Shown here piece after piece: positions 16,355 to 24,263 of a DNA stretch of 59,730 nucleotides. A model generated the notes under the pieces. The model saw only the letters and a program-made list of their open reading frames with translations. It had not been told where the DNA came from and did not search any database. The translations under genes and the position numbers were made by a program. Origin of the DNA: Fonticella tunisiensis (GTDB lineage: Bacteria; Bacillota; Clostridia; Clostridiales; Caloramatoraceae); the NCBI RefSeq assembly GCF_004364155.1, contig NZ_SOAZ01000018.1:1-59730 (forward strand). The letters are read 5' to 3'. Position 1 is the stretch's first letter. Every line of letters begins with the position of its first letter.

Positions 16355-17080
16355 ATGAAAACACTGATCGAAGTGGCACTTCAGACTCTTTTAGCATTTT
16401 TTTCAATATTATTTATTACAAGAATACTTGGCCGACAGCAAATGGCTCAACTTACTGTTTTTGAATATATAAACGGCATTACCTTTGGTTCTATTGCTGC
16501 AACTTTAGCAACTGACCTTGGGCAAAAAAGCTGGCCCCATTTCGTAGGACTTGTTTTATTTGGAGCCCTAACGTATTTAATGTCCCATATCTCATTGAAG
16601 AACAGAAATGCAGCAAAAATTATACAGGGCGAGCCGGTGCTGGTTATACAGGATGGGCGAATATTGGAAAAGAATTTGGAGAGATTTTGTTACACCATAG
16701 ATGATCTAACCCATCTGCTGAGAAAGAAGGATGTTTTTAACATTGCTGATGTTAAATATGCAATCCTGGAGACGACAGGCGAAATAAGCGTTGTTAAAGT
16801 TGCACAGAAGGAAAACATAAAGGTAGAGGATTTACATTTATCTGTAAATCAGGAGGAGCTGAATACGGATATTATCGTAACCGGAAACATAATATATGAA
16901 AATTTGAAGAAAAGGAATCTATCAGTTAAATGGCTATTGGAGCAGTTAAAAATGATGGGCGTAAAGGATATTAAAGATATTTATTATGCTGCCGTCGATA
17001 AAAATAACAAGATATATATCGATTATGTAAGCGACAGTCTGCAGAAACCCGCCGACATTACAGAGGGTAAAAAAAGCTAG
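16355..17080 (+). CDS. DUF421 (YetF-like) membrane protein, divergent copy
   Basis: 241 aa with three N-terminal membrane helices (LIEVALQTLLAFFSILFI, ITRILGRQQMAQLTVFEY) and a cytoplasmic YetF domain (PVLVIQDGRILEKNLERF, FNIADVKYAILETTGEISVV). It lacks the C-terminal extension of the copy at 14987-15847. The start is either GTG 16346 or ATG 16355; ATG is preferred although its RBS (AAAGAG) is weak. Divergent from the spoVA cluster with an 88-bp shared promoter region, so probably also sporulation-linked; that is inference. Confidence 0.85.
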   Translation: MKTLIEVALQTLLAFFSILFITRILGRQQMAQLTVFEYINGITFGSIAATLATDLGQKSWPHFVGLVLFGALTYLMSHISLKNRNAAKIIQGEPVLVIQDGRILEKNLERFCYTIDDLTHLLRKKDVFNIADVKYAILETTGEISVVKVAQKENIKVEDLHLSVNQEELNTDIIVTGNIIYENLKKRNLSVKWLLEQLKMMGVKDIKDIYYAAVDKNNKIYIDYVSDSLQKPADITEGKKS

Positions 17081-17119
17081 CATCAAAATTTGCAAATGGA
17101 ATGGAAAGACAGCTGAAAA

Positions 17120-17160
17120 TATTCCCGGGAGAAAAAAATTCTTCCGGGAAATTATAATCT
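17120..17160 (+). terminator. Possible terminator after the divergent DUF421 gene
   Basis: Stem TTCCCGG (17122-17128) / CCGGGAA (17144-17150). No clear T-run follows, so function is uncertain. Confidence 0.4.
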
Positions 17161-17216
17161 TCATAGAAAATTAACACCTAAAATCGCTAAAGGGACAATT
17201 GAAAGTGTGAAACATA

Positions 17217-17795
17217 CTATCTTACCTTACCCTCATATCTAAAATAAACAGAGGAATTGACAAAGCGTTCATATCCTCTTATCGTATTTAATATTTTCTT
17301 TCTTCTAAAGAAAAAAAATGATATAGCCTCCCATAAAAAAACCCATCCACCTATATCAAGCCCCTCAAGCAAGGTTTCAAAGAAAATGCTTTCAGGAAGT
17401 ATGTTTTCTAAAAATATGGATGCTGCAAGGAAGGAAAAGGATGCACCAGCATAGACAACGGTTCTTTTATAATAATCCTTTAATAATCTCTTATGTGACC
17501 TGAGATAAAAGGAATAATAGTTTTTGAGTTTTTGAGTAATCTTTTCCTCAACTTCCCTGTTGCGGGCCTGATTTGAAATATAAAAAACTATGTCTACTCC
17601 ATACCTTAGAGGAATATCCGCTGAACATCCATTGAGAAACTCGCTTAAATCAGGATTTAAATCCCTTTTCATTATTGTTGAGTGGTCCCAATCGTTAAAT
17701 ATGTCGGAGTAGGTATCAAGGGATATTTCAATTATATAGTTTCCGGTTTCAGGGTTTATTTCATATATCTTCTGAAGAAAATCGTTCGTTTTCAT
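17217..17795 (-). CDS. Conserved hypothetical membrane protein
   Basis: 192 aa. An N-terminal soluble domain (about 1-110) has the sequence IIEISLDTYSDIFNDWDHS and RDLNPDLSEFLNGCSADIP. It is followed by two hydrophobic segments at about 113-132 and 148-165 and a basic tail with FFFFRRKK. I recall the IFNDWD...RDLNPDL...DIP pattern in hypothetical proteins of several bacteria, but know of no function. Start ATG 17795 is preceded by GGAAGG. Confidence 0.7.
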   Translation of the reverse strand: MKTNDFLQKIYEINPETGNYIIEISLDTYSDIFNDWDHSTIMKRDLNPDLSEFLNGCSADIPLRYGVDIVFYISNQARNREVEEKITQKLKNYYSFYLRSHKRLLKDYYKRTVVYAGASFSFLAASIFLENILPESIFFETLLEGLDIGGWVFLWEAISFFFFRRKKILNTIRGYERFVNSSVYFRYEGKVR

Positions 17796-18051
17796 ATTAA
17801 ACCTTCCCGAATTTTAAAGCTGTATTATTATAATATCTTAAAAGGGCAAATCTGGTGCTGATTTTTATATTATGCGCATATATTTTGGTTATTATATAGA
17901 ACTCTATGGCGATCTAATACCTTTAGAATTTACAAAGATTTATTAACTGTCCCTCCTTCCTCAGCATATTTTCGCTCTGGAATTTACTTTTTAAAGCATA
18001 ATTTTTTGGTAGATTTAATAAATTTTATAGTAGCAAACGAAGGGAGGGAAA

Positions 18052-19296
18052 ATGAAATTGCGCAAAGGGGAAAAAGTAAGTATTTACCTGTCAATTGCTG
18101 CTCTTTGTTTATTCATTATAATTTACATACCTCTTGAAATCGCTACTTTCCTGGACAAACTAATACCTGAGGGTGTATCTATAAACAAAGAAGGTGTTGG
18201 GCTTTTGTCCAAGGCCTATGCAAAGGAAATGCTGGAGAAAAAATACAACGAGCCTCTTAAGGACAAAAAAATAGTTTTAAAATATGAAAACAATGTTTTT
18301 TCTAAAAGCTACAAAGATTTTAGTCTAAACTATAATATAGAGGAAGCTGTTGAACAGGCATTTTCACATGGAAAAGATGGCGAAAATATTATTGAAAGAA
18401 CTTTGGACAGGATTATTTCAAAAAACAACGACTACAATATAGAACTTAGTCTTTCCTATGATAGTAGGACCATAGATGAATTCTTGAGCAGTATTTCAAA
18501 AAAGATAAACAGAGAGCCGGTAAATGCAAAATTGCTTTTTAAAGGGGACAGGTTTGAAGTGACAAAGGAAGTGGTAGGAAGGCGCGTTGAAGATGATAAG
18601 CTTAAAAAGCTCATTAAAGATGCATTAATGTCGAGAGAAGAAAGTATAGATATACCTGTAACTACCATTGAGCCAAAACTTAAATCAGAGGTTCTTTCAA
18701 AGGTAAATCAAAAGATAGCAAGCTTTACAACATATTTATCAAATAATCCTAACAGGACAACAAATATAAAAATAGCTGCCAGCCATGTTAATGGAACCCT
18801 TCTGCTTCCCGGGGAGGTTTTTTCAGCAGATAAGGCTATAGGGCCAAGAACAGCGGCGAGAGGGTATAAGGAGGCCCCTGTATTTAACAATGGCAAGGTT
18901 GATACTGATCTTGCAGGAGGTATATGCCAGGTTTCAACTACCATTTACAATGTGGCACTTCTGGCAAACCTGAAGATAGTGGAAAGACATCCCCACAGTC
19001 TTTCTGTGAGTTATGTTCCCCTGGGAAGGGATGCTGCTATATCAGGAGGAGGGCCGGATCTTAAATTTAAAAATACAACTAATTATCCAATATATATACA
19101 GACCATTGTAAATGACAGACAAATCACTGTAAATTTTTATGGATTCAATGAACATCCAGAGCGCAGGGTCGAAATTGAAAGTGAAACGGTGCAGTCGAAT
19201 GGAAAAACCATCTATAAGACCTATAGAAAAGTTTATGAAAATAACAAGCTTATGAATACGGAATTATTGTCATCTGACTCGTATAAGAATCACTGA
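18052..19296 (+). CDS. VanW family protein with peptidoglycan-binding-like domains
   Basis: 414 aa, anchored by one N-terminal membrane helix (about 8-32) with the bulk outside the cell. Residues about 60-220 form the repeated YoaR-type putative peptidoglycan-binding region (PF12229-like, KDKKIVLKYENN, RREPVNAKL-like segment). The VanW domain occupies about 225-365, with FSADKAIGPRTAARGY, GGICQVSTTIYNVAL and ERHPHSLSVSYVPLG. VanW is named for its place in some vancomycin clusters, but its biochemical function is unknown; here there is no vanA/B/H/X gene. ATG 18052 follows GGGAGGG. Confidence 0.88.
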   Translation: MKLRKGEKVSIYLSIAALCLFIIIYIPLEIATFLDKLIPEGVSINKEGVGLLSKAYAKEMLEKKYNEPLKDKKIVLKYENNVFSKSYKDFSLNYNIEEAVEQAFSHGKDGENIIERTLDRIISKNNDYNIELSLSYDSRTIDEFLSSISKKINREPVNAKLLFKGDRFEVTKEVVGRRVEDDKLKKLIKDALMSREESIDIPVTTIEPKLKSEVLSKVNQKIASFTTYLSNNPNRTTNIKIAASHVNGTLLLPGEVFSADKAIGPRTAARGYKEAPVFNNGKVDTDLAGGICQVSTTIYNVALLANLKIVERHPHSLSVSYVPLGRDAAISGGGPDLKFKNTTNYPIYIQTIVNDRQITVNFYGFNEHPERRVEIESETVQSNGKTIYKTYRKVYENNKLMNTELLSSDSYKNH

Positions 19297-19322
19297 AAAG
19301 GGCACCCTCTAAAACGGCTGTC

Positions 19323-19390
19323 TTTTTCAAATCCCAAGCCTTGGAACTTCTCTACCAAGGTTGGTAGTGATAATTGCAATATTTATTAAA
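19323..19390. repeat. Half copy of the palindromic repeat (locus 3)
   Basis: Starts TTTTTCAAATCCCAAGCCTT and continues with GGAACTTCTCT, then degenerates into AATATTTATTAAAAATATTT. Corresponds to the core plus one arm. It follows the VanW stop codon. Confidence 0.7.
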
Positions 19391-19411
19391 AATATTTAAC
19401 ATCAAAAATTC

Positions 19412-19440
19412 TTGCATTTCAAAAAATACCATAATATAAT
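19412..19440 (+). promoter_or_regulatory. Sigma-A promoter of ptsG
   Basis: TTGCAT at 19412-19417, 17-bp spacer, TATAAT at 19435-19440. The predicted transcript would start near 19447, ahead of the antiterminator element. Confidence 0.85.
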
Positions 19441-19479
19441 TGAAGTGTAAAACAAAAAAACGACACAAAATGCGATTTT

Positions 19480-19582
19480 ACGTGTTACTGATTCGATCAG
19501 GCATGAGTAAAAGGTTAAGTATGATGGGTATCATATTATTATGATACATTCATCTGTATAAACTTTTACTCATGCCTTTTTG
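19480..19582 (+). promoter_or_regulatory. GlcT-type RNA antiterminator and terminator in the ptsG leader
   Basis: The segment ACGTGTTACTG-ATTCGA-TCAGGCATGAGT (19480-19507) matches the ribonucleic antiterminator (RAT) bound by BglG/SacY-family regulators such as GlcT. It overlaps the 5' arm of a perfect 15-bp terminator stem (AGGCATGAGTAAAAG at 19499-19513 with CTTTTACTCATGCCT at 19563-19577) followed by TTTT. Binding of the antiterminator protein would block the terminator and allow ptsG expression when glucose is transported. No glcT gene is in this window. Confidence 0.88.
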
Positions 19583-19625
19583 TGTTGTATTTGGAATTAA
19601 AAAATAAAAAAAGGAGGAAAGACAT

Positions 19626-21146
19626 ATGTCAAAGAAGGCTTTTGGTACATTACAGAAAGTTGGTAAAGCATTAATGCTTCCAGTTGCTCTCCTGCCAGCT
19701 GCAGGTATTCTGCTTGCTTTTGGCAACATGTTCCAAAACCCTGCCTTTCTTGCAAAGGCTCCAGCATTTAATGCATCATGGATTCAGTTGGTTGCAAGGG
19801 TTATGGAGCAGTCTGGAGATATTATATTTGGTAACCTTCCACTCCTGTTTGCAGTGGGTGTTGCTGTAGGACTTGCGGGAGGAGAAGGTGTTGCAGGTCT
19901 TGCGGCCATAGTAGGATTTCTTATAATGAATAAGACAATGAGCGTAGTTGCTAATATAACGGCAAATACGCTGGCTACAAAGAATCCAGCCTATGCAAGC
20001 GTTCTTGGTATACCAACCCTTCAAACGGGTGTATTTGGAGGTATTATAGTAGGTATTTTGGCATCATCGCTCTACAAAAAATACTATAACATTGAACTGC
20101 CACAATTCCTTGGATTCTTCGCAGGAAAGAGGTTCGTTCCAATAGTTACTGCGGCAGCATCAATACTTCTTGGTATTGTGATGGTATGGGTATGGCCTCC
20201 AATACAGCATGGACTTGATGCATTCTCACGTTCCATGATAGATGCTAACCAGACATTATCAGCGTTCATATTTGGTTTAATTGAACGTTCATTAATTCCA
20301 TTTGGACTTCACCATATATTCTACAATCCATTCTGGTATCAGTTTGGAGAATATACAACAAAGGCAGGACAGATTGTACATGGGGACCAGCAGATATTCT
20401 TTGCACAGCTTAAGGACGGTGTACCTTTTACAGCAGGTACCTTCATGACTGGTAAGTTCCCATTTATGATGTTCGGTCTTCCAGCAGCGGCCCTTGCTAT
20501 GTATCATGAAGCAAAGCCTGAAAAGAAGAAGTTCGTTGCAGGTATATTGGCATCGGCAGCCCTTACATCCTTCTTAACAGGTATTACAGAACCAATTGAA
20601 TTTTCATTCCTATTCGTTGCACCTGCCCTTTTTGCAGTGCATGCAGTATTTGCAGGACTTTCATTTATGGTAATGCAATTGCTAAATGTCAAAATAGGTA
20701 TGACATTCTCAGGTGGTGTAATAGACTTCATACTCTTTGGTGTAATACCAAATAGAACAGCATGGTGGCTTGTAATTCCTGTAGGACTTGTATTTGCGGT
20801 AATTTACTACTTCGGATTTAGGTTTGCCATAAGAACCTTTAATCTCAAGACTCCAGGACGTGAAGACGATGAAGTTGGAGCAAAGAGTGAGGCAGCCGCA
20901 GATACGGCAGGCGACCTTCCAAGAAACATTCTTGAAGCGCTGGGTGGAAAGAAAAATATTACTCATCTTGATGCATGTATTACAAGGCTTAGAGTATCCG
21001 TAAAGGATATTAAAAATGTTGATAAGGAAAGACTTAAGGCCCTTGGTGCAGCAGGTGTGCTTGAGGTTGGAAATAACGTTCAGGCTATATTTGGGCCAAA
21101 GTCAGATCAGCTTAAGGAACAAATTAAAAAGATTGCAGGATTATAA
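19626..21146 (+). CDS. ptsG: Glucose-specific PTS transporter, EIICB
   Basis: 506 aa. The EIIC domain (about 1-400) has about ten hydrophobic segments and family motifs ([30 protein letters not shown]). The EIIB domain (about 425-506) has the phosphorylated Cys in [10 protein letters not shown]. It carries glucose across the membrane while phosphorylating it. There is no EIIA domain, so EIIA must come from elsewhere. Glucose specificity rests on family resemblance and on the GlcT-type leader; N-acetylglucosamine transporters are close relatives. ATG 19626 follows AAAGGAGG. Confidence 0.9.
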   Translation: MSKKAFGTLQKVGKALMLPVALLPAAGILLAFGNMFQNPAFLAKAPAFNASWIQLVARVMEQSGDIIFGNLPLLFAVGVAVGLAGGEGVAGLAAIVGFLIMNKTMSVVANITANTLATKNPAYASVLGIPTLQTGVFGGIIVGILASSLYKKYYNIELPQFLGFFAGKRFVPIVTAAASILLGIVMVWVWPPIQHGLDAFSRSMIDANQTLSAFIFGLIERSLIPFGLHHIFYNPFWYQFGEYTTKAGQIVHGDQQIFFAQLKDGVPFTAGTFMTGKFPFMMFGLPAAALAMYHEAKPEKKKFVAGILASAALTSFLTGITEPIEFSFLFVAPALFAVHAVFAGLSFMVMQLLNVKIGMTFSGGVIDFILFGVIPNRTAWWLVIPVGLVFAVIYYFGFRFAIRTFNLKTPGREDDEVGAKSEAAADTAGDLPRNILEALGGKKNITHLDACITRLRVSVKDIKNVDKERLKALGAAGVLEVGNNVQAIFGPKSDQLKEQIKKIAGL

Positions 21147-21182
21147 TAAAAAGCCTACGGAAAACTTCCGTAGGCTTTTTAA
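21147..21182 (+). terminator. Terminator of ptsG
   Basis: AAAAAGCCTACGG (21148-21160) / CCGTAGGCTTTTT (21168-21180), perfect stem with T-run. Confidence 0.95.
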
Positions 21183-21263
21183 ATGATATAGATATTCTTT
21201 CAATAAAGCCGTTATACATTAAATTCTTATTTATGGGCACCATAAAGCTTGAGAGGTGATTCT

Positions 21264-21398
21264 ATGCCAACGAGGGATGAAAAAAGAAGAAGGGAATATA
21301 AGGAAAGAAAAGAAAACAAGGAGAAAAACCCAGTTGTAGTAGATGTTAAAGACGATATGAGTGACCCTGTAAGGGGACTTCCAAAGGCTCGGATTTGA
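21264..21398 (+). CDS. 44-aa charged peptide, 3' end inside a repeat
   Basis: MPTRDEKRRREYKERKENKE followed by KNPVVVDVKDDMSDPVRGLPKARI. GAGAGGTGAT gives a plausible RBS 4-10 nt before ATG. The N-terminal half is almost entirely charged. The last three residues and the TGA stop derive from the palindromic repeat that starts near 21382 (AAGGCTCGGATTTGA). So the frame was probably cut short, or given a new end, by insertion of the element. No family recognised. Confidence 0.45.
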   Translation: MPTRDEKRRREYKERKENKEKNPVVVDVKDDMSDPVRGLPKARI

Positions 21399-21467
21399 AA
21401 AATGTGAATTTCATATATTTTTTATCGATCCTCAGTACCTGAATTAGCACAACGAGTTAATTTATAT
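21382..21467. repeat. Half copy of the palindromic repeat (locus 4)
   Basis: Core AAGGCTCGGATTTGAAAAATG, then GTGAATTTCATATATTTTTT, ATCGATCCTCAGTACCTG and the terminal GCACAACGAGTTAA. It supplies the end of the 44-aa frame upstream and overlaps the stop codon of the SGNH hydrolase on the other strand. Confidence 0.85.
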
Positions 21468-22025
21468 TAAATCTATGCTTTTGCACAGAAGCTCGTGTAC
21501 CTCAGCAGATGGATGTATTCCATCTATATAACAGCCTTCAAAATTGTTGTGGGTATATTCCATAAAAATTTTATAAAAATCGATTATTTGTATATTCTGC
21601 TCATGGGCATAATTAAGTGCCCACTTTCTATATTCTTGAAGTTCATAGTTTATCCTATTGTAGTCCGGATAGGAGGACCAGTATTTTTTTGACATATCAG
21701 GATAAACCGGGATTTGAATTATAAGCACTGGCAGGATATCGTTTTTTATAGCTTCTTCTATCATAATTTTGACTTTAGGGATTATATGTTTATGGTCATA
21801 TCCATTTAGAAGGTCATTTGTTCCTCCCATTATGATAACTCTATCAGGTTTTTGAAAAATAACATCCTCCCCAAACCTGAAGAGCATATCGGTGGTTGTA
21901 TTTCCATTTTGACCTTTGTTTATAATATTTGCATCGAGCTTCTTTTTCAAAAGATCAACCCAGCACTCTCCTTTGTTAACTCCATATCCATATGTTAAAC
22001 TGTCACCAATGCAAATTATTTTCAT
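21462..22025 (-). CDS. SGNH/GDSL family hydrolase
   Basis: 187-aa serine hydrolase with the lipase/esterase SGNH fold. Block I is IGDSLTYGYG at about 5-14 (nucleophile Ser8). Block II Gly and block III GGTNDLL (about 67-73) are present, and block V DGIHPSAEVH (about 169-178) carries the catalytic Asp/His. No signal peptide, so probably intracellular. Substrate (ester, acyl group on sugar or lipid) unknown. Start ATG 22025 follows GGGAGC. The last codons and stop fall at the outer edge of a repeat. Confidence 0.88.
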   Translation of the reverse strand: MKIICIGDSLTYGYGVNKGECWVDLLKKKLDANIINKGQNGNTTTDMLFRFGEDVIFQKPDRVIIMGGTNDLLNGYDHKHIIPKVKIMIEEAIKNDILPVLIIQIPVYPDMSKKYWSSYPDYNRINYELQEYRKWALNYAHEQNIQIIDFYKIFMEYTHNNFEGCYIDGIHPSAEVHELLCKSIDLI

Positions 22026-22048
22026 AGTAATTGCTCCCTTCGAAACAT

Positions 22049-22216
22049 AATTTAACGCGTTGTGTTATTCTGAAAAGCCAATTGGAATAAAAGCAAAAAA
22101 TGTCTACAGGCCGATGCTGCGATAAAAAATATATTTCATACACCAGCATGCTTGGCAAAGAAGTTCTAAGGCGAGGAATTTGAAAATGTGAATTTCATAT
22201 ATTTTTTATCGCCCCT
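22049..22216. repeat. Palindromic repeat, type-B left arm (locus 5)
   Basis: Begins TTTAACGCGTTGTGTTATTC, continues with the ATTGGAATAAAAGC type-B subterminal segment, GCTGCGATAAAAAATATATT, the core GAAGTTCTAAGGCGAGG, and GTGAATTTCATATATTTTTT ATCGCC. The right terminal repeat is missing. Located upstream of the SGNH gene. Confidence 0.85.
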
Positions 22217-22466
22217 ATTGTATACATTGCTATCTTTGCATACTATATGAAAAGCTAAAAAAATCCACTGCTATGATTATATAATAAAACTCCGTGATAA
22301 AAAACTTGTAAAGGAAATGACTATAAATTGCTACTTCTGCTTCCATGGATTAGCCGCAGTAAGTAATGCTTACTTACTGCGGCAGTGCAGAATATGAAAA
22401 AGATTGCATGGGCGTTAGCCTAATTATTTTTTGAAAATCATGTGGTTTATCAACAATCTGAACAAA
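22217..22466. other. Intergenic region with a perfect hairpin
   Basis: AT-rich spacer without a convincing gene. A 26-codon frame from ATG 22319 spans the hairpin at 22353-22383 but has only a weak RBS and an odd composition. The hairpin is listed separately. Confidence 0.4.
22353..22383. other. Perfect 14-bp hairpin with a 3-nt loop
   Basis: GCCGCAGTAAGTAA (22353-22366), TGC, TTACTTACTGCGGC (22370-22383). Neither strand has a following T-run, so it is not a standard terminator. It may be an operator, an RNA processing site or a small element. Confidence 0.6.
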
Positions 22467-22497
22467 CTGCTACCTAAAGGATAGCAGTTTATTTTTT
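22467..22497. terminator. Probable terminator below the ABC-type ATPase gene
   Basis: AAACTGCTACC / GGATAGCAGTTT stem directly past the stop codon of the minus-strand ATPase gene. The better T-run is on the plus strand, so direction is unclear. Confidence 0.5.
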
Positions 22498-24196
22498 ACT
22501 TTACCTGCAGGCTGCGCATTCTGTTAATTGCTGCGGAAAGCTCAAGTTTTCTTGGAAGGGCAAGGTCTCCCGGATGCTTTCCAAAGTAGGGCGAGATGAT
22601 ATCAAGCCCCTTTTCATCTATGTCTCTATACAGCATATCTATAACGTCATGAAGGGGGGCAGAGTCCTTAAGCAGTTTGTTATATATGTATCTTATCATA
22701 TAGGCTATTGAGCGGGTCTGGCTTTCATCTACAAGCTGTTCTACAAAGGAAAGGTTTATTATACCTGTTCCGTAGATAATAGTATGGAGTCCCTTCGTAT
22801 CCACCTTTTCCTTTTTATCCGCCAAGGGATTAAGACCCTGTTTTTTGATATAGCGCGGAGTGATGTAATTAAAATTATCATCTATTTGGGACTTTCTCAT
22901 ATTTTTTATGCTGTTTGATATTTCCTTTGCCTTCAATGTAACATCAAAGGGTATGTATTCATCCATCATGATTACATTATCGGCAACGTCGAAGTAGTCA
23001 CCTGAGCCTCCGATGACAAGTATTGTTGACACTTTATGCTCCTCATAAAGCTGCCTTACCCTGTCAATAAATGGGGTGATGGGTTCCTTATCCTTGCTTA
23101 CAAGCTGCTGCATCCTTGCATCCCTTATCATGAAGTTGGTAGCACTTGTATCCTCATCTATGAGCAAAACCTTGCATCCTGCCTCAAGGGCCTCAATTAT
23201 ATTGGCCGCCTGGGAGGTGCTTCCGCTGGCATCCTCCGTTGAAAACCTTGTTGTATCCTTTTCAAAGGGAAGATTATTTATAAAGGGTGATATGTTTACC
23301 TTTTCAATCCTTCTTCCGTCTTCAGCCCTTATTTTAAATGCGGTATCGTTGGTTATCACATATTCCCTTCCATCTCCGGGAATATGGTTATAGACACCCC
23401 TTTCTATTGCGTTGAGGAGTGTGCTCTTTCCGTGATATCCTCCTCCCACTATAAGGGTTACACCTTCAGGTATTCCCATTCCCTTTATTGAACTGCCATC
23501 GGGCAGGGGTATTTCAATTTCAAGGGAAGAGGGCGAATGGAAGGGGACTGCCCTGCCGTTTTTAAGTGGAAGGTCGCTTATGCCGCTTTCCCTTGGAAGT
23601 ATTGAATCGTTTCCTATGAAGCAGACATAATTGTTGTCCCTCAAGAAGTTTCTTATGGCATTTTGATTGTCGGACAGGACTAAATGCTTCATCAAAAGCC
23701 TTTCATCGAATTTAAGAAGGGCATCCTTAACTAATGAGGGTATTACCCTGCACAAAAGCTCCTCTGCATTACTTCCAAGTATGGTTCTTCCGCTGGCGGG
23801 AAGACCTATGGAAAGACGAACTTCAACTCCCTTAGACCCTACCTTTACGGATGTCCTTTCAAGAACCTCCTGACCGGGTCTATCAATGAATATCAAACCG
23901 CTTTTCCCTGTACCACTTCTATCCTGTTTAAAGCCTTTAAGCTTTATTACCATTTGCCGTGTTAGAAAATCCTCAAAGGCTATCCGTCTATGTTTTAAAT
24001 TGTACCATTCTTCCTTGTATTTTGTTACGTCCTTTGGAAGTTCTACTCTTATTCTGGAGGGGTTGGCAAATGGATCAGGCTGCACATAGTCTATATGAAG
24101 AAGATAATCATCCCCTTTATAGGTACCAGTAATTTCCTTATATGCTTTATATCCTTTTCTATCGATTTCAACGAGTTTATTCCTTAAACGATTCAA
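22496..24196 (-). CDS. ABC-type ATPase domain protein (PF09818-like)
   Basis: 566 aa, a stand-alone predicted ATPase of the ABC class without membrane segments. The P-loop is GGGYHGKST near 252-260, the signature-like region STEDASGSTSQAANI near 320-335, and the Walker B LLIDEDTSATNF near 344-355. The family is widespread in bacteria with unknown role. I recall that a trypanosome relative, MRB1590, binds RNA in mitochondrial editing; that is knowledge of a distant homologue. ATG 24196 follows AAGGAGGTAC. Single gene. Confidence 0.85.
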   Translation of the reverse strand: MNRLRNKLVEIDRKGYKAYKEITGTYKGDDYLLHIDYVQPDPFANPSRIRVELPKDVTKYKEEWYNLKHRRIAFEDFLTRQMVIKLKGFKQDRSGTGKSGLIFIDRPGQEVLERTSVKVGSKGVEVRLSIGLPASGRTILGSNAEELLCRVIPSLVKDALLKFDERLLMKHLVLSDNQNAIRNFLRDNNYVCFIGNDSILPRESGISDLPLKNGRAVPFHSPSSLEIEIPLPDGSSIKGMGIPEGVTLIVGGGYHGKSTLLNAIERGVYNHIPGDGREYVITNDTAFKIRAEDGRRIEKVNISPFINNLPFEKDTTRFSTEDASGSTSQAANIIEALEAGCKVLLIDEDTSATNFMIRDARMQQLVSKDKEPITPFIDRVRQLYEEHKVSTILVIGGSGDYFDVADNVIMMDEYIPFDVTLKAKEISNSIKNMRKSQIDDNFNYITPRYIKKQGLNPLADKKEKVDTKGLHTIIYGTGIINLSFVEQLVDESQTRSIAYMIRYIYNKLLKDSAPLHDVIDMLYRDIDEKGLDIISPYFGKHPGDLALPRKLELSAAINRMRSLQVK

Positions 24197-24263
24197 ATGA
24201 AGTACCTCCTTGGAATAGTTTATATATGATGCATCGAAGATTTTCTATTTTAATTTCTATATG

